Source of the DNA: Bacillota bacterium
GTDB taxonomy: Bacteria > Bacillota > Clostridia > Acetivibrionales > DTU013
DNA: 12,954 bases
NCBI GenBank assembly: GCA_023411645.1
Contig: JAEYON010000020.1
Location: 1-12,954 of the forward strand
Reading direction: 5' to 3'
How positions within the stretch are numbered: position 1 is the first letter of the stretch; each line of letters starts with the position of its first letter. The position numbers were made by a program, and so were the translations under genes. The notes beneath the pieces are model-generated. The model was not told the origin of the DNA. It was given only the letters and a program-made list of their open reading frames with translations, and ran no database searches. This document shows, piece by piece, positions 7,240 through 12,952 of the stretch.

Positions 7240-8406
7240 TCACCTGTGGTTTTGCACAAACCTGGTAATCCTCTTCATAGCCTCAACTATATTCTCGTAG
7301 GAATTGGCATAGGTTGCCCTGACATAGCCCTCGCCGCAGTCTCCAAAGGCAGAGCCCGGCACAGTGAGCACCCTTTCCTCTGTAAGCAGCTTTTCACAAA
7401 ATTCATCAGAACTCATTCCGGTGGATTTGATGCTCGGGAATACATAAAAAGCACCCATGGGCTCAAAGCAATCCAGACCTGCTTTTCTAAATCCGTCCAC
7501 CATCACACGCCTTCTGCGGTTATATTCGCGCACCATGGCCTCTACCTCTTCATCACATCTGCTGAGAGCTTCAGATGCGGCATACTGGGCCGTAGTTGGC
7601 GAGCACATGATGGCATACTGGTGAATTTTGTTCATCGCCCCGATCAGCTCGGGATGCCCGCAGGCATAGCCAATCCTCCAGCCCGTCATGGCAAATGCCT
7701 TGGAAAATCCATTGATGAGGATCGTCTTTTCCTTGATTTCGGGGTAGCTGGCAAAGGAAGCATGCTTTCTTCCATAGGTCAGTTCCGCGTAGATCTCGTC
7801 GGAAATAATGATAACATCTCTGTCCTTGAGCACCTCCACGATCTTTTTCTGATCCTCTACGGTCATGATAGCCCCTGTAGGATTGTTCGGGAATGGAAGA
7901 ATAACTACCTTTGTCTTGGGTGAAAGCGCCTTTTCCAGTTGTTCAGGCTTCAGCCTGAATTCATCCTCTTCCTTTAGCTCAATCACAACAGGCGTAGCGC
8001 CGGTGAAGGCAGTACAGCCCTTATATGCCACGAAGCTGGGTTCGGGTATGATGACTTCGTCTCCGGGCCCTGCCAGCGCTCTGAGCGCAATATCGATCCC
8101 CTCGCTGGCGCCTACCGTTACGACGATCTCGGTTGCCGGATTATATTTTACTTCATATTTGCGAGCCACATAATTTGCAATCTGCCTTCTCAGTTCAATA
8201 AAACCCGGATTTGAGGAATAGTGGGTATGCCCCTTCTCCAATGAGTAGATGCCTGCCTCCCTGATACTCCACGGCGTTACAAAGTCCGGCTCTCCTATAC
8301 CCAGGGATATGGCGTCCTTCATCTCATTAAGCAGATCAAAATATTTTCTGATCCCGGAAGGAGGCATATTTCTCACATTTGGTTTTATCATGTCAGCTAT
8401 TTTCAT
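7240..8406 (-). CDS. Class I/II PLP-dependent aminotransferase, AlaT/PatA-like
   Basis: A cytoplasmic fold-type I transaminase of 388 residues, the normal length. The N-terminal PPSGIRKYFDL segment and GIGEPDFVTP (36-45) are typical. PNNPTG is at 173-178 and SDEIY at 202-206 (Asp203 pairs with the PLP ring nitrogen). The Schiff-base Lys236 lies in SKAFAMTGWRIGY, and Arg363 (YVRATYA) binds the substrate carboxylate. Its ATG overlaps the stop of the Lrp gene by ATGA, so the two are translationally coupled. In Bacillus subtilis the analogous regulator/aminotransferase pair is AlaR-AlaT, needed for alanine synthesis; that makes alanine:2-oxo-acid transamination the leading guess. Glyoxylate (to glycine), aspartate or acetyl-diaminopimelate substrates are not excluded. 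Expression should be set by the upstream T-box. Confidence 0.92.
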   Translation of the reverse strand: MKIADMIKPNVRNMPPSGIRKYFDLLNEMKDAISLGIGEPDFVTPWSIREAGIYSLEKGHTHYSSNPGFIELRRQIANYVARKYEVKYNPATEIVVTVGASEGIDIALRALAGPGDEVIIPEPSFVAYKGCTAFTGATPVVIELKEEDEFRLKPEQLEKALSPKTKVVILPFPNNPTGAIMTVEDQKKIVEVLKDRDVIIISDEIYAELTYGRKHASFASYPEIKEKTILINGFSKAFAMTGWRIGYACGHPELIGAMNKIHQYAIMCSPTTAQYAASEALSRCDEEVEAMVREYNRRRRVMVDGFRKAGLDCFEPMGAFYVFPSIKSTGMSSDEFCEKLLTEERVLTVPGSAFGDCGEGYVRATYANSYENIVEAMKRITRFVQNHR

Positions 8407-8882
8407 AATATGAGCGCCTCCCTGTCATCCTTTGTGTCTTCTTCAAAAATCACGCCCTCATCCTTGTATTTTTTTAATACAAAATGAGTAGCAGTACTGA
8501 GAACCGATTCCAGAGGAGCGAGCTTTTCAGCAACAAACAGAGCCACTTCCTTCATGGTCTTACCCTCAATAATAACTGTCAGGTCAAACCCACCGGACAT
8601 CAAATAGCATGCCTTGACCTGCGGATACCTGTATATACGCTCCGCTACCTTGTCAAAGCCCTGTCCTCTTTGAGGAGTAACTTTGACCTCTATCAATGCG
8701 GTTACGTTCTCCTTGTTGGATTTGTCCCAGTTGATGAGTGTATTGTATCCAACAATGACATTGTCGTCCTCAAGCTTTTTAACCGCTTCCTGTACTTCGG
8801 CTACACTTTTGTCAAGCATGAGTGCAATCTCCTCAACACTTGCCCTTGCGTTCTTTTCCAAAATCTCTAAAATCTCATCCAT
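8403..8882 (-). CDS. Lrp/AsnC-family transcriptional regulator, AlaR-like
   Basis: A 159-residue amino-acid-responsive DNA-binding protein. Residues 1-50 form a winged helix-turn-helix (ASVEEIALMLDKSVAEVQEAVKKLEDD, then the NVIVGY turn). Residues 60-135 form the RAM ligand-binding and oligomerization domain, with the GGFDLTV segment at 97-103. The ATG at 8882 has AAAGGAG (8899-8893) 10 bases upstream. It is the first gene of a two-gene operon with the aminotransferase and lies behind a T-box, so its own level probably follows tRNA charging. It may regulate the aminotransferase, the importer downstream, or both; that is inference from position. Candidate dyads lie at 7189-7236 and 9278-9300. 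Confidence 0.94.
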   Translation of the reverse strand: MDEILEILEKNARASVEEIALMLDKSVAEVQEAVKKLEDDNVIVGYNTLINWDKSNKENVTALIEVKVTPQRGQGFDKVAERIYRYPQVKACYLMSGGFDLTVIIEGKTMKEVALFVAEKLAPLESVLSTATHFVLKKYKDEGVIFEEDTKDDREALIL

Positions 8883-8909
8883 CCTAAATACACTCCTTTC
8901 AAATAAATC

Positions 8910-8969
8910 AAATCTCGGGGCACCGAGCCCCTTCGATTTTAGCCGGTTTTGCTTCGCAAATGGCTAAAA
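8910..8969 (-). other. Two tandem hairpins between T-box terminator and Lrp start
   Basis: On the minus strand, TTTTAGCC (8969-8962) pairs with GGCTAAAA (8944-8937) and an inner TTTGC/GCAAA closes the loop. The next hairpin has AAATC (8939-8935) with GATTT (8914-8910) and inner GGGGC/GCCCC. An alternative pairing, CTCGG with CCGAG, excludes the inner stem of the second. The first hairpin borrows the U-run of the T-box terminator. They end about 10 bases before the ribosome binding site. They may stabilise the mRNA or tune translation; no known RNA family is recognised. Confidence 0.5.
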
Positions 8970-9012
8970 ATAAAACTCCTCAATCCCTAAAAAATATAGG
9001 GACGAAGGAGTT
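8966..9012 (-). terminator. Intrinsic terminator of the T-box
   Basis: On the minus strand AACTCC pairs with GGAGTT and TCCCTA with TAGGGA, forming a long stem with a short U-rich loop, followed by a run of Us (TTTTATTTTT). The 5' arm begins just after the T-box sequence, so the competing antiterminator, formed when an uncharged tRNA binds, removes it. This is the OFF state of the switch. Confidence 0.92.
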
Positions 9013-9254
9013 ATCCGCGGTACCACCCTGATTAGCGCTTTCACGCTCTCTTTACGGGTACACTCATACCCATCCCCTGTAACGTGAGGAGCACGTCAAC
9101 CTTTATTCACAGAGCCTTCAATCGCTCCGGTTTCTCAAGGTGATGCTCATAGGCTGCCTTCCTCCTGCTCATTTACCGGATCACACCAGCCTCCGGCTCT
9201 CTTGAAAACTGACAGGAATACTCTTCCCATTCATCGCTTGAACTATATCGTTAA
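8966..9254 (-). ncRNA. T-box riboswitch leader of the Lrp-aminotransferase operon
   Basis: A cis-acting RNA that binds a specific tRNA and prevents termination when that tRNA is uncharged. The signature AGGGTGGTACCGCGG is at 9029-9015. Stem I is complete: CAAG/CTTG and GATG/CATC at the base, a kink-turn (GATGA with GAG), AAGAGTA of the S-turn, UUCCUG pairing with CAGGAG, and an apical GAGAGCCGGAGGCTGGTG segment. After GAA (9161-9159) the specifier position reads GGC (9158-9156), a Gly codon. The acceptor-sensing bulge is TGGT (9025-9022), which pairs with an ACCA end, i.e. discriminator A73, typical of tRNA-Ala rather than tRNA-Gly. A one-base shift reads GCA (Ala). T-box identity is secure; the amino acid is not. 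Confidence 0.95.
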
Positions 9255-9259
9255 ATTGC

Positions 9260-9288
9260 ATTATACCATGCCTATTGTCCCGAATCAA
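9260..9288 (-). promoter_or_regulatory. Sigma-A promoter of the T-box operon
   Basis: TTGATT (9288-9283), a 17-base spacer and TATAAT (9265-9260), with TGG just before the -10 (extended -10), make the best promoter in the window. The start would be near 9253, a few bases before the T-box stem I region. It lies about 30 bp after the DivIVA-like gene. Confidence 0.8.
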
Positions 9289-9300
9289 GTTAAATCGGGA
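9278..9300. repeat. Inverted repeat over the -35 of the T-box promoter
   Basis: TCCCGA (9278-9283) and TCGGGA (9295-9300) are a 6-bp dyad with an 11-base gap that touches the -35 box. It could be an operator, for example for the Lrp protein encoded downstream, or a weak end signal for the DivIVA-like gene. On the minus strand no U-run follows it, so a terminator role is unlikely. Confidence is low. Confidence 0.3.
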
Positions 9301-9316
9301 ATTTTTCACCCTGCCC

Positions 9317-9766
9317 TTACCCAGCCTCTTCTTCATCCTGAACGATCGTTACCAACTGCGATTCATACTTCTTAAGAGTGCTCACAATTTCGCCCTTCAG
9401 GCCTTTTATCTCCTGGCGGATGTCCACAAGTCTTTCTCTGTCCTTCTCAATGGCATCCTCAAGCTGCCTCTTTTCTTCAAGGGCCTCCTGACGGGCATTC
9501 TCCAGCATCTGATCTGCTTGTTCCTGAGCTCTGATCAAAACTTCCGCGATTTTTGCCCTGTCCTCATTAATCTGATCAGCTTTTCGCAAAAGATCATCAT
9601 ATCTCGATCTAATATCCTTGTTCTGGCTCTTCAGCTGACCAATCTCGTCATCTTTTTCCTTCAGCTTGACGTCAAACTCCCCAAGTATCTTTTCGATATA
9701 TGAATTGACATCGGCCTTTTTGAAACCGCCCATAAACGAAGTTCTAAAACGTTTTTCTCCAGGCAT
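9317..9766 (-). CDS. DivIVA-like coiled-coil protein
   Basis: 149 residues. The N-terminal FRTSFMGGFKKADVNSYIEKIL (7-28) matches the start of DivIVA/GpsB domains, which bind the membrane and mark poles or division sites. Residues 30-135 are charged, heptad-like and almost certainly one long coiled coil, ending in an acidic tail (DEEEAG). Full DivIVA is usually longer and GpsB shorter, so this is a clostridial relative rather than a clear orthologue of either. The start at 9766 has AAGGGGG 6 bases upstream. It appears monocistronic: the trxA terminator is upstream and the T-box promoter downstream. A cell-envelope or division scaffold role is inferred; it could also be a uncharacterised coiled-coil protein. 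Confidence 0.85.
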   Translation of the reverse strand: MPGEKRFRTSFMGGFKKADVNSYIEKILGEFDVKLKEKDDEIGQLKSQNKDIRSRYDDLLRKADQINEDRAKIAEVLIRAQEQADQMLENARQEALEEKRQLEDAIEKDRERLVDIRQEIKGLKGEIVSTLKKYESQLVTIVQDEEEAG

Positions 9767-9799
9767 GGGAATCCCCCTTCTGAAAAATGATCATATTTA

Positions 9800-9827
9800 C
9801 TTATATATTCAATAAATTTTCTCAAAA
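9800..9827 (-). promoter_or_regulatory. Weak promoter candidate for the DivIVA-like gene
   Basis: TTTTGA (9827-9822), a 16-base spacer and TATAAG (9805-9800) on the minus strand. It lies downstream of the trxA terminator, where a separate promoter is needed. The region is very A/T-rich, so a chance match is possible. Confidence 0.35.
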
Positions 9828-9850
9828 TCCTGCTTTTATATCAACCGAAT

Positions 9851-9908
9851 CAAAAATAGTTCGATGTTCCAGTTCGGCGACAGTCGCCGGACTTGAATAC
9901 CGAACTAT
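9851..9908 (-). terminator. Large intrinsic terminator after trxA
   Basis: On the minus strand ATAGTTCG (9908-9901) pairs with CGAACTAT (9863-9856). Inside are GAA/TTC and AGT/ACT segments with mismatches and a G/C-rich CGGCG/CGCCG tip, followed by TTTTTG. The stem is longer than most terminators (53 nt in all). It ends thioredoxin transcription about 50 bp after its stop. Confidence 0.8.
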
Positions 9909-9959
9909 ATGAACAGAAATTGAAACACCTTCGACATCCGTAACTTTTCAGGAGGAATG

Positions 9960-10289
9960 CTAAATGTTTTTATTCAATAGGTTTTCGAAATCGGCTTTAG
10001 GTCTTGACCCTACTATTTTATCGACGACCTGTCCGCCCTTGAACAACATGATTGTCGGAATACTCATAATTCTGAATTTCGCTGAAAGCTCATTCTCATC
10101 ATCTACATTTACCTTGCCAATGACAGCTTTACCGTCGTATTGCTCGGCAAGCTCCTCCATGACAGGTGCAACAGCCCTGCATGGGCCGCACCAGGATGCC
10201 CAGAAATCAATAAGCACCGGCTTGTCGGAGTTTACTACTTTTTGTTCAAAATTATCCCTGGTTAATTCAACTATTTTGTTGCCAGCCAT
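9960..10289 (-). CDS. trxA: Thioredoxin
   Basis: A small cytoplasmic disulfide reductase of 109 residues, reduced by thioredoxin reductase and supplying electrons to ribonucleotide reductase, peroxiredoxins and oxidised proteins. The active site is WCGPC at 33-37 in the classical FWASWCGPCR context; the cis-proline is Pro78 in SIPT, and FKGG (83-86) follows. The start at 10289 (MAGNKIVEL) has GGAGGG 7 bases upstream; an in-frame ATG at 10310 is upstream of that site and rejected. It stands alone between the propeller-like gene and its own terminator. No reductase gene is adjacent. Confidence 0.97.
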   Translation of the reverse strand: MAGNKIVELTRDNFEQKVVNSDKPVLIDFWASWCGPCRAVAPVMEELAEQYDGKAVIGKVNVDDENELSAKFRIMSIPTIMLFKGGQVVDKIVGSRPKADFENLLNKNI

Positions 10290-10383
10290 AAAACAACCCT
10301 CCAATATCATTAATTAATTCGAATATTCAATATTTTATTATTCTTACCCCACATCGATTAAATGAAACATCACAAATGATTCT

Positions 10384-11415
10384 TTACTTTTTTATTACCC
10401 TGAGTGTCAGCTTGCTTCCCTGTGTTGATACAACATAATTATCAGTCACAGTCAGCAATTCTCCCTGGTATTCAACAGAACCGCCGTCCTTTAGGTTCAG
10501 AACAGTTTTTCTCTGTCTGTCTGCAGCATAGACCGACCCCTGCGGTGATATAAAAATGTCCTTTACAGCCAACGACATCGTCGGCTTGATACTCTGCCAC
10601 TCTTGCGCCTTCTGACCGATTTTCCCAAAGTGGATCGCTGTTATTTTCCCTCCTTCATCTGTTGACGCCGCATAAACGAAATCCGTATCATCCACTGACA
10701 GCAACAGCGACGCCTCCTTTACGGGAAGGCTTGTCTTCTTGCCGGTCCTGCCATTCCTAACCACAATTTTCCCGCCGGCAGGCTGATAGATCAGATTGTC
10801 TTCATACATTGTCTCTCTTATTATTATACCCAGATCGGCCTTCATAATCAGTTCCAGATCATCCATAATATCAAACTGATAGATCCTCACTCTTGTGTCA
10901 CTGGTCTGAATCAAGGGGTAGACAATATTTGTAAGCGGTGATAGCTGTAGATCGATTACTGTGCTGTCCACCGGGAGATTTACGATATCAGGATAGCTTC
11001 TGTCCAGTTCAGGCCCGATGTCATATGTGGATATACGGACACAGCCGCTTTTCCCATCAGGCTCCTTTATGGTATAGATCAACATATCTCTGTCGGGAAG
11101 CCATCGAAAATAGCTGAAGGAACCGCCCGAAGGATCCAGCTTTTTTACGACCTTCTTGCTGTCGAGATCGACTAATTCCAAACGGTCCTCGACCATATAT
11201 GCAGCATAAAGCCCATCATTTGATACCTTAACATTGCTTGAGCCGTCCGGCAGGTTATAGCTCCTGTTTTTAATCGCTGCCGTCTGTGCTTCGTAAGCGG
11301 TTGCTCTGAATGCGCCCCTTCCCGGAAGATAAATATAATTGAAATACGCAAGAATAGTCGTCTGCAGCAAGACGGAGAGCAGAATCCATCCATATACCCT
11401 TTTCAATGTTTTCAT
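10384..11415 (-). CDS. Membrane-anchored protein with beta-propeller-like repeats, unknown function
   Basis: 343 residues. Residues 7-29 form one transmembrane segment (VYGWILLSVLLQTTILAYFNYIY) after a basic start, placing the rest outside the cell. From about residue 60 there are repeating four-strand-like blocks such as 'VSNDGLYAAYMVEDRLELVDLDSKK' (64-88), 'FRWLPDRDMLIYTI' and 'IFISPQGSVYAADRQRKTVLNL', which resemble WD40/TolB-like propeller blades. No catalytic motif is seen. Its ATG overlaps the stop of the phosphodiester-glycosidase gene by ATGA, with GAGGGG upstream, so the two are co-translated and probably act together at the cell surface. The propeller assignment is from the pattern only. 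Confidence 0.8.
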   Translation of the reverse strand: MKTLKRVYGWILLSVLLQTTILAYFNYIYLPGRGAFRATAYEAQTAAIKNRSYNLPDGSSNVKVSNDGLYAAYMVEDRLELVDLDSKKVVKKLDPSGGSFSYFRWLPDRDMLIYTIKEPDGKSGCVRISTYDIGPELDRSYPDIVNLPVDSTVIDLQLSPLTNIVYPLIQTSDTRVRIYQFDIMDDLELIMKADLGIIIRETMYEDNLIYQPAGGKIVVRNGRTGKKTSLPVKEASLLLSVDDTDFVYAASTDEGGKITAIHFGKIGQKAQEWQSIKPTMSLAVKDIFISPQGSVYAADRQRKTVLNLKDGGSVEYQGELLTVTDNYVVSTQGSKLTLRVIKK

Positions 11416-12425
11416 TTATCGCCACCCCTCTCAGAAGTGACGATAAAAGCTGTGGGGACGGTTCTCTCACCAAGCTTGTCAGAGGGCTTGTTGATCACCT
11501 TGCCGTTGAAGTACATCGTAGTCGAGGATCCACCGTCAAGGTTTGCCGCATTCACCGCGCCATATTCCAGCAAAATATCCTGAACATCTCTTAATGTCGC
11601 ACCCAGTGACTCCAGGGACCTTCCGTCTATTACAAGCAGAAGCACCTCTCCCGTTGCCTTTTGCCCAATGGCTGTTCTGGGGGCAATTCCCCAACCCCCG
11701 TCACCCTTTTTTATGGTTGGCTTACCGTTCACAATCAGCGGCGGGCCAAAGCTGACACCTTCTTTGATGCCCATCTCCTTTAGCTGCGCCATCGAATGCT
11801 TTCCGACAATAAGCATCCCTTCCTTTGTAAAAGCTACCGTTTCCTGCTTCTTACTTTCGTCCTTGATTTGGTTGTAGACAACCTCTCCATTATGCACAAT
11901 GAATCCAAGCGGCGTACCTCCGGTTCCTGTCCAGCCCCTGTCAAGAAAGCCCCCTGCGTTGATTCCGGCTATGCCTGCATTATTTTTGGCAATCTGGCTG
12001 GTGGTTTCACCGGAATCCGGCAGACGTGATGAATACCCGGCTATGATTCGTGTCGGATCATGTACAACGATCAGCTTTCCTTCAAAATCACCGCCGTCAA
12101 TATTAAAGACTTCGACTTTTCCATCATGATTCTTCCCTATTTTCAGCTTCTGGATCTCTTCGCCCTGATCAGTCGGATCAACTGCATAGGAGCTGCCGAT
12201 GATCCTTGCAATAGCTTCATCGGACAAGAAAAACCGGGCAATATACTGATGTCTCAATGTATTCCATGAAGCCCCGACAATGGTTCTTTTAACCTCGTCG
12301 AAAGGACCGTAGAATATATAAAACGGCATTGTAATGCATGCAAATAAAAATTGAAATATAAAAAAAACAAGAATGCGTTTGTACCCTGATTTGGATTTGG
12401 GTGCAGGCTTTCTTACGGTCTCCAT
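11412..12425 (-). CDS. Membrane-anchored phosphodiester glycosidase family protein (NAGPA/DUF2233-like)
   Basis: 337 residues with the start at 12425, chosen because AAAGGGG lies about 5 bases upstream; an upstream in-frame ATG at 12494 lies in the repeat array. A basic, proline-rich N-terminus is followed by a transmembrane helix at 17-39. Residues 100-330 carry the hallmark motifs: INAGGF (155-160), FGPPLIVNG (226-234), PRTAIG (249-254), VIDGRS (265-270) and NLDGGSSTTM (295-304). The family includes the animal enzyme that uncovers mannose-6-phosphate by removing a phosphodiester-linked GlcNAc, and bacterial exopolysaccharide/cell-wall proteins. In Gram-positives the substrate may be a teichoic-acid-like or envelope phosphodiester. 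It is coupled to the propeller-like gene. Confidence 0.9.
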   Translation of the reverse strand: METVRKPAPKSKSGYKRILVFFIFQFLFACITMPFYIFYGPFDEVKRTIVGASWNTLRHQYIARFFLSDEAIARIIGSSYAVDPTDQGEEIQKLKIGKNHDGKVEVFNIDGGDFEGKLIVVHDPTRIIAGYSSRLPDSGETTSQIAKNNAGIAGINAGGFLDRGWTGTGGTPLGFIVHNGEVVYNQIKDESKKQETVAFTKEGMLIVGKHSMAQLKEMGIKEGVSFGPPLIVNGKPTIKKGDGGWGIAPRTAIGQKATGEVLLLVIDGRSLESLGATLRDVQDILLEYGAVNAANLDGGSSTTMYFNGKVINKPSDKLGERTVPTAFIVTSERGGDK

Positions 12426-12448
12426 AATGACCCCTTTCAATAACATTA

Positions 12449-12510
12449 GGGGACGTTTCTCCCCGGCAAAATGGGGGGACGTTTCTCCCAACATCAGGGA
12501 CAGTTCTCCA
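12449..12510. repeat. Three short GGGAC-TTCTCC repeats
   Basis: Units read GGGGACGTTTCTCCCC (12449-12464), GGGACGTTTCTCCC (12476-12489) and AGGGACAGTTCTCCA (12497-12511 region), the last diverged. Each is a small dyad (GGGA...TCCC). They lie in the leader of the NAGPA-like operon. Similar 'GGGGACGGTTCTC' words are scattered in many bacterial genomes as REP-like repeats; relation to those is inference. Confidence 0.6.
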
Positions 12511-12529
12511 TGAACCGCACCCTTGTGTC

Positions 12530-12558
12530 ATTGTAATACATCAAGGGGCATCATGCAA
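12530..12558 (-). promoter_or_regulatory. Candidate promoter for the NAGPA-like operon
   Basis: TTGCAT (12558-12553), a 17-base spacer and TACAAT (12535-12530) on the minus strand. The -10 matches 5/6 and the -35 3/6. It overlaps the end of the CmpB-like gene. The leader would be about 100 nt and contain the three-repeat array. Read-through from the upstream gene is the alternative. Confidence 0.35.
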
Positions 12559-12952
12559 TGTCATAATTATCAAGAGTCCTATGAAGCCTTTCAAAGACAA
12601 TTCCCGCCACAAACCATGCAGGCGCATAAGCCAGCGTGATCAGTCCGTTCACCGCAAGTTTGTCTGTATAATACCATGGGTAAACGCCAAGGATCGTGTG
12701 AAGAAGAAATCCACTAATGTATTCGATAGACCATATCAGCAAAACCCATACAATTCCTCTGAAAATCCAGTGGAAACGCGCTATAGCATGATGGATCGGT
12801 TCGAGAAATATTGCACATCCATAAATGAAGAACATCCAGAGGTTGGAATGTCCAAGCAGCCTCAGATCTCCGCTTATTAGCGAGCCTATACCGGTCCAGA
12901 TAATCTCAATGCCCCACCCGGCAATCCCATAAAAGAAAAACCTTTTCATCAT
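12551..12952 (-). CDS. Small four-helix membrane protein, CmpB-like (putative ABC-transporter type IV family)
   Basis: 133 residues, almost all hydrophobic, with about four membrane segments (roughly 3-25, 38-55, 64-92 and 100-123). The 'IEYISGFLLHTILG..PWYYTD....NGLI' stretch (76-105) resembles the Pfam ABC_trans_CmpB family, whose function is unknown despite its name. Two adjacent ATGs (12952 and 12949) could start it; the ribosome binding site is beyond the window edge, so a longer N-terminus cannot be fully excluded. It precedes the NAGPA-like gene by 125 bp on the same strand and could belong to the same envelope cluster. Confidence 0.75.
   Translation of the reverse strand: MMKRFFFYGIAGWGIEIIWTGIGSLISGDLRLLGHSNLWMFFIYGCAIFLEPIHHAIARFHWIFRGIVWVLLIWSIEYISGFLLHTILGVYPWYYTDKLAVNGLITLAYAPAWFVAGIVFERLHRTLDNYDIA

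Noticed and set aside
7222..7923. 233-codon plus-strand open frame opposite the aminotransferase
   Set aside because: It lies fully antisense to a gene with complete catalytic motifs, has no ribosome binding site and no recognisable domain; it is a codon-bias shadow.
9275..9703. 142-codon plus-strand hydrophobic open frame opposite the DivIVA-like gene
   Set aside because: Leu/Phe-rich composition is the expected reverse complement of a Lys/Glu-rich coiled coil; no ribosome binding site.
10290..10383. Promoter of trxA or terminator of the propeller operon
   Set aside because: The stretch is A/T-rich with a GAATATTC palindrome and only 4-bp hairpins; no pair of promoter boxes or stem plus U-run is convincing.
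12426..12494. N-terminal extension of the NAGPA-like protein from the ATG at 12494
   Set aside because: The extension would translate the GGGACGTTTCTCC repeats, whereas the ATG at 12425 has its own AAAGGGG site followed by a standard basic-plus-membrane-helix N-terminus.
12449..12510. CRISPR array
   Set aside because: Units are only 14-16 bases, diverged, with 7-12-base gaps; there are no spacers of CRISPR size and no cas genes.
12289..12531. 80-codon minus-strand open frame over the repeat array
   Set aside because: It overlaps the start of the NAGPA-like gene in another frame and is made largely of repeat sequence; no family resemblance.
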